Shown piece after piece: positions 57,891-64,000 of a DNA stretch of 64,000 nucleotides. This DNA comes from Bacillus sp. 2B10 (GTDB lineage: Bacteria; Pseudomonadota; Alphaproteobacteria; Sphingomonadales; Sphingomonadaceae): assembly GCA_003946805.1 (NCBI GenBank), contig RPSH01000001.1, positions 224,801-288,800 on the forward strand, given 5' to 3'. The notes beneath the pieces are model-generated. The model was given only the letters and a program-made list of their open reading frames with translations, was not told where the DNA came from and did no database searches. How positions within the stretch are numbered: the first letter of the stretch is position 1; the number at the start of each line of letters is the position of its first letter. The position numbers and the translations under genes are program-made.

Positions 57891-57930
57891 TTTGGGACGA
57901 AGAAGATCATGGTCGGCCTGGCCGCGTGAC

Positions 57931-60900
57931 ATGCCCTTTGCCGAACTGATCGCCGCGACGCATTTCTCGTTCCTGCGCGGGGCGTCGGCGCCGTCCGACA
58001 TGGTGGCGCGTGCGAACGAACTCGAAATGGCCGGGATCGGGATCGCCGACCGCAATACCGTCGCGGGCGTGGTGCAGGCGTTTCTCGCGCTGAAAAAGGC
58101 GAATGCGGGGCTGGTCGAACAGGGATTGCAGCCGAACGATTTCGACCTCGTCGTCGGTGCCCGGCTGGTATTCGCCGACGGGACGCCGGACATCGTCGCC
58201 TATCCGGTCGACCGCGCGGCATGGGGGCGGCTGACGCGGCTGCTCAGCGCCGGGAATCTGCGGGCGAAGAAGGGCGCGTGCGAACTCGGCCTTTCCGACC
58301 TGCTCGCATGGCAGGAGGGGCTGCTGCTGATCGTCACCGCGCCCGATGCGGCGTTGCTGGCGCGGTTGCGCGATGCCTGTCCGGGGCGGGTGTGGCTGGC
58401 GGCGGCGATGCCGCGTGGCGGACGTGACCGGCGGCGGCTGGCGGCGCGGATCGCGCTGGCGCAGGCGGTGGGCGTCCCGCTGCTGGCGACCAACGATGCG
58501 CTGTACGCGACCCACGAACAGCGCCCGCTGCACGACGTGCTGACCTGTATCCGCGAAGGGACGACGATCGCCGCCGCCGGGCGCAGGCTGGCCGCCAATG
58601 CCGAGCGGCATCTGAAGGACCCGGTCGAGATGGCGCGGCTGTTCCGCGACTGTCCGCAGGCGGTGGACGAGAGCGTCGCGCTGCTCGGGCGCATCACCTT
58701 TCGCCTGACCGACCTGAAGTATGAATATCCGCACGAGCCGGTGCCGACGGGGTGGGAAGCGCAGGACTGGCTGGAGCATATGGCGACGACCGCCGCGCAC
58801 GCGCGCTACGGCCCCGACCTGCCGGGCGGGGTGCAGCGGCGGCTGGACGAGGAGTTCGCGCTGATCCGCCAGCAGAAATACGCGCATTATTTCCTGACCG
58901 TCCACGACCTTGTCCGCTTCGCACGGAGCTGCGATCCGCCGATATTGTGCCAGGGGCGCGGGTCGGCGGCCAATTCGATCGTGTGCTTCCTGCTGGGCGT
59001 CACCTCGGTCGATCCGAGCGAGCACGACCTGCTGTTCTCGCGCTTCGTGTCCGAGGAACGCGACGAGCCGCCCGACATCGACGTCGATTTCGAACATGAA
59101 CGGCGCGAGGAGGTGATCCAGTATATCTACGCCCGCTATGGCCGCGAACGCGCCGGCATTGCCGCGACGGTCATCCATTACCGGCCGAGGAGCGCGGTGG
59201 GCGAGGTCGGCAAGGTGCTGGGCCTGACCCGCGACGTGACGCAGCGGCTGGGCAGTACCGTGTGGGGCAGTTTCGCGGGCGCGATGGAGGCGCGGCGCTA
59301 TGTCAGCGCGGGGTTCGACCTGAACAATCCCGACATCGCGCAGTTGCGCTGGCTGGTCGACCAGATCCTCGAATTCCCGCGGCACCTGTCGCAGCATGTC
59401 GGCGGGTTCGTGCTGACGCAGGGGCGGCTGGACGAAATGGTGCCGATCCACAATGGCGCGATGGAAGGGCGGACCTTCATCGAATGGGACAAGGACGATA
59501 TCGACGCGCTGGGGCTGATGAAGGTCGACGTGCTGGCGCTGGGGATGCTGACCTGCATCCGCAAGGCGTTCGACCTGCTGCGCCAGCATGATCTGGGCGA
59601 CCACGACCTGACCGTCGACCTGAAGGCGGACGACAGGGACGTGTATGCGATGCTGCACAAGGGCGACAGCATCGGCGTGTTCCAGGTCGAGAGCCGGGCG
59701 CAGATGAACATGCTGCCGCGCCTGAAGCCCGAAACGCTCTACGACCTGTCGGTGCAGGTGGCGATCGTGCGGCCGGGACCGATCGAGGGGGACATGGTCC
59801 ACCCCTATCTGCGACGGCGCGCCGCGAAGGAGGTGGTGCAATACCCATCGCCCAAGCCGCCGCACGATCCCGATGAATTGAAGGCGCTGCTCGACAAGAC
59901 CTATGGTGTGCCACTGTTCCAGGAACAGGTAATGAAGCTCGCCATCGTCGCCGCCGATTTCAAACCCGGCGAGGCGAACGAACTGCGCCGGGCGATGGCG
60001 ACGTTCCGCAATCCCGGCACCATCAAGGAACTTCGGGAAAAGATGATTACGGGCATGACCCGGCGCGGCTACGAACCGGACTTTGCCGAACGCTGCTTTC
60101 GCCAGATCGAGGGGTTCGGCAGCTATGGCTTTCCCGAGAGCCACGCGCTGTCGTTCGCGCGGCTGGTCTATGTGTCGTCGTGGATCAAGTGCCACCATCC
60201 GGCGGTGTTCGCCTGCGCGCTGCTGAATTCGCAGCCGATGGGATTTTACGCGCCGGCGCAGATCGTGCGCGATGCGCGCGACCATGGGGTCGAGGTGCGC
60301 GGGATCGATGTGAATGTGAGCGACTGGCACAACAAGCTGGAAGGGGACAAGCTCGCGCTGCGGCTGGGGTTTCGCCAGATGGACGGGTTCCGCGAGAAAT
60401 GGGCCGAGGCGATCGTCGCCCAGCGGCCCTTTGCCGGGGTCGAGGAACTGGCGCGGCGGGCGCGGCTGCCGCAGCGCGCGCTGCGCCTGCTGGCCGATGC
60501 CGATGCGTTCCGGTCGATCGGGTACGACCGGCGCGAGGCATTGTGGGAGGTGCGGCGGACCCCCGATGCCGAACTGCCGCTGTTCGCCCATGCCCGTGCC
60601 GCCGAACTGGGCGAGGAACCGACAATGACGCTGCCTGCCATGCCCGCGGTCGAGCATGTCGTGACCGATTACCAGACGCTGCGCCTGTCGCTGAAAGGCC
60701 ATCCGCTGCAATTCCTGCGCGAACGGCTGCGGCGGATGGGGGTGGCGAGTTGTGGCGAGATCGGGTCCGCGAAGGCGGGGACGAAGGTGATCGGCGCCGG
60801 CCTCGTCCTCGTGCGGCAGCGGCCGGGCAAGGGCAATGCGATCTTCGTCACGCTGGAGGACGAGAGCGGGATCGTCAACGTCGTGCTGTGGGCGCGGCTG

Positions 60901-61134
60901 TTCGAGGCGTATCGCCGCGAGGTGATGGGCGCGCGGCTGATGCTGGTCGAGGGCGAGGTGCAGCGCAGCCGCGAGGGGATCGTCCACCTGATGGGCGCGC
61001 GGGTGCAGGATCGCAGCGATCTGCTCGACACGCTGGGCGAGGCCGCGCCGTCGGGGAGCGAGGCGGTACGGCCGATCGCGGCACGCCATCCGCGCGACGT
61101 GCGGCTGGTGCCCAGGTCGCGCGATTTCCACTGA
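57931..61134 (+). CDS. dnaE2: Error-prone DNA polymerase DnaE2
   Basis: 1067 residues, somewhat shorter than replicative DnaE. The PHP domain begins MPFAELIAATHFSFLRGASAP. The polymerase core has the catalytic acidic motif PPDIDVDFEHERREEVIQYI and LMKVDVLALGML, then the fingers (RPGPIEGDMVHPYLRRR). An OB-fold near the C-terminus contains IFVTLEDESGIVNVVLW. Together with ImuA/ImuB it performs mutagenic translesion synthesis after damage. The ATG at 57931 matches the family N-terminus. Induction is inferred from the LexA site of the cassette. Confidence 0.96.
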   Translation: MPFAELIAATHFSFLRGASAPSDMVARANELEMAGIGIADRNTVAGVVQAFLALKKANAGLVEQGLQPNDFDLVVGARLVFADGTPDIVAYPVDRAAWGRLTRLLSAGNLRAKKGACELGLSDLLAWQEGLLLIVTAPDAALLARLRDACPGRVWLAAAMPRGGRDRRRLAARIALAQAVGVPLLATNDALYATHEQRPLHDVLTCIREGTTIAAAGRRLAANAERHLKDPVEMARLFRDCPQAVDESVALLGRITFRLTDLKYEYPHEPVPTGWEAQDWLEHMATTAAHARYGPDLPGGVQRRLDEEFALIRQQKYAHYFLTVHDLVRFARSCDPPILCQGRGSAANSIVCFLLGVTSVDPSEHDLLFSRFVSEERDEPPDIDVDFEHERREEVIQYIYARYGRERAGIAATVIHYRPRSAVGEVGKVLGLTRDVTQRLGSTVWGSFAGAMEARRYVSAGFDLNNPDIAQLRWLVDQILEFPRHLSQHVGGFVLTQGRLDEMVPIHNGAMEGRTFIEWDKDDIDALGLMKVDVLALGMLTCIRKAFDLLRQHDLGDHDLTVDLKADDRDVYAMLHKGDSIGVFQVESRAQMNMLPRLKPETLYDLSVQVAIVRPGPIEGDMVHPYLRRRAAKEVVQYPSPKPPHDPDELKALLDKTYGVPLFQEQVMKLAIVAADFKPGEANELRRAMATFRNPGTIKELREKMITGMTRRGYEPDFAERCFRQIEGFGSYGFPESHALSFARLVYVSSWIKCHHPAVFACALLNSQPMGFYAPAQIVRDARDHGVEVRGIDVNVSDWHNKLEGDKLALRLGFRQMDGFREKWAEAIVAQRPFAGVEELARRARLPQRALRLLADADAFRSIGYDRREALWEVRRTPDAELPLFAHARAAELGEEPTMTLPAMPAVEHVVTDYQTLRLSLKGHPLQFLRERLRRMGVASCGEIGSAKAGTKVIGAGLVLVRQRPGKGNAIFVTLEDESGIVNVVLWARLFEAYRREVMGARLMLVEGEVQRSREGIVHLMGARVQDRSDLLDTLGEAAPSGSEAVRPIAARHPRDVRLVPRSRDFH

Positions 61135-61178
61135 CAAGCGCGACCACCCCCGCGTAGGACGGCGGCCGGGGAGGCTTC

Positions 61179-64000
61179 ATGAACGGGTTGCTGCTGTTCG
61201 TCGTCGCGATCGGCTATGCCGCTGCGCTGTTCGCGGTCGCATGGGGCGTGCGGCGGCGGGGCGTGCCGGCCCGCGACCGGCGGATCGTCTATACGCTGGG
61301 ACTGGCGGTCTATTGCAGCAGCTGGACGTTCAACGGCGCGGTCGGCAGCGCGGTGGCCGATGGCTGGGCGTATCTGCCGATCTATCTGGGGCCGATCCTG
61401 TTGTTCGTCGCCGGACGGCGGTTGCTCGTGCGGCTGGTCGGCGCGGTGCAGGCCGATGGCGCGACGTCGATCGCCGACTTCATCGGCGGGCGGTTCTCGC
61501 GCAGCCGCGGGGTGGCGGCGCTGGTCACGTTGATCGCGCTGACCGGCACAATCCCCTATGTCGCGTTGCAGCTGCGGTCGGTCGCGACCAGCTATGCCGC
61601 GCTCGCCGGCACGGGCGACGCGACGCGGCCGATGATCGCGACCGCGCTGCTGCTGGCCGGGTTCGCCATCGCCTTCGGCACGCGGGGGCAGGCGAAGGGG
61701 CGGGCGGATAGCGGGCTGCTGGCGGCGGTGGCGGTCGAATCGGTGGTCAAGCTGGCGGCGTTCGCCGCGGTGGCGGGCTTCGCGGTGTGGCTGGTGGCGA
61801 CGGCGGCACCGGCACAGCGCAGCGCCGGGATCGCGCGGCTGGCCGGCGGGTTCGCGAGGGCGCCGGCGATCGCCGATTTCTGCGTCGCGACCGCGCTGGC
61901 GGCGGCGGCGATGCTGTGCCTGCCGCGACAGTTCCACGTGACGGTGATCGCGGCGAGCGGTCCCGACGACCCGGCACAGGCGCGCTGGCCGTTCGTCGCC
62001 TATCTGGCGGCGACCGCGCTGCTGGTCGTGCCGATCACGCTGGCGGCGCTGGTGCAGGGCGGGATCGCGCGGCCCGACCTGCTGGTCATCGCCATGCCGC
62101 TGGCGGCGGGCGCGCCGGTCGTGGCGCTGCTGGGGTTCGTCGGCGGATTTTCGGCGGCGACGGCGATGGTGGTGGTGGAGACGGTCGCGCTGGCGACGAT
62201 GGTGTCGAACGACCTGATCGCGCCGCTGCTGCTGCGCAGCCCGCGCATGGCCCGGGCGGCGCATGTCGGGCGGACGCTGCTCTGGGTGCGGCGCGCGGTG
62301 ATCGGTGGGATCATCGGCGTCGCGTTGCTGACCGCGCTGCTGATCCCGGCGACGCGCGGGCTGGCGTCGATCGGCCTCGTCGCCTTTGCCGCGATGGCGC
62401 AGTTCGCGCCCGCGCTGCTGCTGGCGGTGCTGGGTGGCGGGCGCGATCCGCTGGCGGCGAAGGCGGGGCTGGCGACCGGGCTCATGGGGTGGACGCTGCT
62501 GCTGTTCGTGCCGACGCTGATGGGCGAGGCGCTGCCGGTCGCGGGCTGGGGCGGCATGGGGCCGGTCGCGGCGGCGGCGGTGGCGACGCTGATCGCCAAC
62601 ATCGCCGTCCATGCGATCGTCGCCGCGTCGCGCGCGCCGCGGCTGCCCTTCGTCCGCGACGACCGGGTGCCGCCGGTGCGCGACCTGCCCGAGCTGACGC
62701 AGCTGGTCGCGCGCTTCGTCGGCGCGGAACGGGCGCAGGCCGAGCTGGGGCCGGGCACCCATGTCGACGCGCGCGCTGCGCGCCGCGCCGAGCGGCTGGT
62801 CGCGCAGGTGGTCGGCGTGTCGTCCGCGCGGCGGCTGGTGGGATCGGCGCTGTCGGGCGAGGGGCTGGGCGCGGACGACGTCGCGCGGATGCTGGACGAG
62901 AGCGGCCAGAGCCTGCAATTCTCCAAGGGGCTGCTGGCCGCGACGCTGGAGCATATCGATCCGGGCGTCAGCGTGGTCGATGCCGAGCTGAACCTCGTCG
63001 CGTGGAACCAGCGCTATATCGACCTGTTCGGCTTTCCGCCGGGCATGATCCGGGTCGGTGCGCCGGTGGCCGATGCGATCGCGTTCAACGCGCTGCGCGG
63101 CGATTGCGGCCCCGGCGAGGTCGACGACCATGTCGCCCGGCGGCTGGCGCATATGCGGCGGGGCACACGGCATGGGTTCGAGCGGGTCAGGAACGACGGG
63201 CGGGTGCTCAAGACCGTCGGCGGGCCGATGCCGGGCGGCGGATACGTCATGTGCTTTTCGGACATCACCGTCGAGGCGCAGGCGCTGCGCGCGGTGGAGA
63301 CGGCGCGCGCCGACCTAGAACGGCGGGTCGAGGAACGGACGCGGGCGCTGTCCGATGCCAACGCCGCGCTGGCGCGGGCGACGGCGGACAAGACGCGGTT
63401 CCTGGCGGCCGCCAGCCACGACCTGTTGCAGCCGCTGCACGCCGCGCGGCTGTTTACCGCGGCGCTGGCGCGCGGGGCGGACGATCGCGCGCGGCCGCTG
63501 GCGGCACGGATCGACCAGTCGATCGCGGCGGCCGACCAGCTGCTGCGCGCGCTGCTCGACATATCGAAGCTCGACGCCGGGGGGATCGTGCCGGTGCCGA
63601 CGACCTTTGGGGCACGCGACCTGCTGGTCGAGCTGGTCGACAGCTTCGCCGACCAGGCGCGGGCCAAGGGGCTGACGCTGCGGCTGGCACCGGGCGATGC
63701 GGTGGTCGCGACCGACCGGGTGCTGCTGCGCTCGATCGTGCAGAACCTGCTGGGCAATGCGGTGCGCTATACCACGCGCGGCGGGGTGGTGGTGGGCGTG
63801 CGGCGGCGGGGCGGGATGGCGCGGATCGAGGTGGTCGACACCGGCCCCGGCATCGCGGAGGCCGACCGGGCGCGGGTGTTCGGCGAGTTCGAGCGGCTGG
63901 CCAATGCCGAGGATGCCGGGCTGGGCCTCGGCCTCGCCATCGTCGCGCGGACCGCGACGCTGCTGGGGGCGGGGGTGGAGCTCGACAGCCGGGTCGGGCG
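61179..64000 (+). CDS. Sodium:solute-symporter/histidine-kinase fusion, 3'-truncated by the window edge
   Basis: At least 940 residues; the frame is open to the end of the window. About residues 1-500 are a solute-symporter (SSS) module with 12-13 helices (VYCSSWTFNGAVGSA, LPIYLGPILLFVAG, SIADFIGGRFSRSRG, TIPYVALQLRSVA). A linker is followed by a PAS domain (LEHIDPGVSVVDAELNLVAWN), a coiled coil and the kinase core with the H-box ASHDLLQPLHAARL, the N-box NLLGNAVRYT, G1 DTGPGIAE and G2 GLGLGLAIV. CbrA-like kinases sense nutrients this way. A receiver domain is expected after the edge. The ATG at 61179 has GAGG upstream. Confidence 0.93.
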   Translation, partial: MNGLLLFVVAIGYAAALFAVAWGVRRRGVPARDRRIVYTLGLAVYCSSWTFNGAVGSAVADGWAYLPIYLGPILLFVAGRRLLVRLVGAVQADGATSIADFIGGRFSRSRGVAALVTLIALTGTIPYVALQLRSVATSYAALAGTGDATRPMIATALLLAGFAIAFGTRGQAKGRADSGLLAAVAVESVVKLAAFAAVAGFAVWLVATAAPAQRSAGIARLAGGFARAPAIADFCVATALAAAAMLCLPRQFHVTVIAASGPDDPAQARWPFVAYLAATALLVVPITLAALVQGGIARPDLLVIAMPLAAGAPVVALLGFVGGFSAATAMVVVETVALATMVSNDLIAPLLLRSPRMARAAHVGRTLLWVRRAVIGGIIGVALLTALLIPATRGLASIGLVAFAAMAQFAPALLLAVLGGGRDPLAAKAGLATGLMGWTLLLFVPTLMGEALPVAGWGGMGPVAAAAVATLIANIAVHAIVAASRAPRLPFVRDDRVPPVRDLPELTQLVARFVGAERAQAELGPGTHVDARAARRAERLVAQVVGVSSARRLVGSALSGEGLGADDVARMLDESGQSLQFSKGLLAATLEHIDPGVSVVDAELNLVAWNQRYIDLFGFPPGMIRVGAPVADAIAFNALRGDCGPGEVDDHVARRLAHMRRGTRHGFERVRNDGRVLKTVGGPMPGGGYVMCFSDITVEAQALRAVETARADLERRVEERTRALSDANAALARATADKTRFLAAASHDLLQPLHAARLFTAALARGADDRARPLAARIDQSIAAADQLLRALLDISKLDAGGIVPVPTTFGARDLLVELVDSFADQARAKGLTLRLAPGDAVVATDRVLLRSIVQNLLGNAVRYTTRGGVVVGVRRRGGMARIEVVDTGPGIAEADRARVFGEFERLANAEDAGLGLGLAIVARTATLLGAGVELDSRVG

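Noticed and set aside
57907..61137. A 1076-codon open frame antisense to dnaE2
   Set aside because: Same GC artefact opposite a clear DnaE2. No family motif was seen.
60669..63173. An 834-codon minus-strand frame opposite dnaE2 and the symporter kinase
   Set aside because: The translation is almost only Arg, Gln, His, Asp and Pro, the usual mark of antisense frames in this genome. The plus-strand genes explain the sequence.

Overview
The window is a high-GC, gene-dense stretch of alphaproteobacterial chromosome, most likely from a Sphingomonas-type organism (Sphingomonadales). The evidence is the family content and gene order: an atpHAGDC operon separate from any F0 genes, priA/fsa/xerC neighbours, hisS-prfA-prmC, a DUF4167 protein, and an imuA-imuB-dnaE2 cassette. 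Two sites also match the alphaproteobacterial LexA consensus GTTC-N7-GTTC. This is a core chromosome region with one small accessory island. There is no prophage, transposase, CRISPR array or rRNA operon.

Layout. 1-1.3 kb: the end of an unknown gene, an OmpR-type regulator with a degenerate receiver, and the 3' relic of an enoyl-CoA hydratase gene. 1.3-5 kb: aguA-aguB (agmatine to putrescine) divergent from a transaldolase-family gene, then xerC. 5.2-10.8 kb: the F1-ATPase operon on the minus strand, with a small lipoprotein gene translationally coupled between atpG and atpD. 11-17.3 kb: a membrane-anchored trypsin-like protease, priA and a TonB-dependent receptor. 17.4-19.8 kb: an IclR regulator and an L-fuconate dehydratase. 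20-26 kb: a complete RND efflux operon. 26-31.2 kb: small envelope proteins, rarD, a phosphomannose isomerase and bamD. 31.6-37.8 kb: recN, an AlkA-like glycosylase, a ferredoxin, rlmB and an M28 peptidase. 37.9-44.5 kb: tRNA-Tyr, a YnfA-like protein, tRNA-Gly, a cation/proton antiporter, hisS, prfA, prmC and a DUF4167 protein. 44.7-52.7 kb: an acyl-CoA dehydrogenase, a Sua5-type synthase, a globin-coupled chemoreceptor, and an ATP-grasp/alpha-E plus transglutaminase pair. 53-55.2 kb: a lower-GC island (GNAT, P-loop kinase, Imm11-like). 55.5-61.1 kb: the SOS mutagenesis cassette. 61.2 kb to the end: the start of a solute-symporter/histidine-kinase fusion.

The intergenic spaces are rich in short inverted repeats, and at least six families can be told apart by eye. 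The most interesting (family D; copies at about 33.9, 35.0 and 35.3 kb) sits directly after a stop codon each time, always in the same orientation. Its two hairpins show compensatory base changes between copies, so it looks like a structured 3'-UTR RNA element rather than a simple palindrome. Perfect LexA boxes lie in front of recN and across the start codon of imuA, joining the two DNA-damage loci into one predicted regulon.
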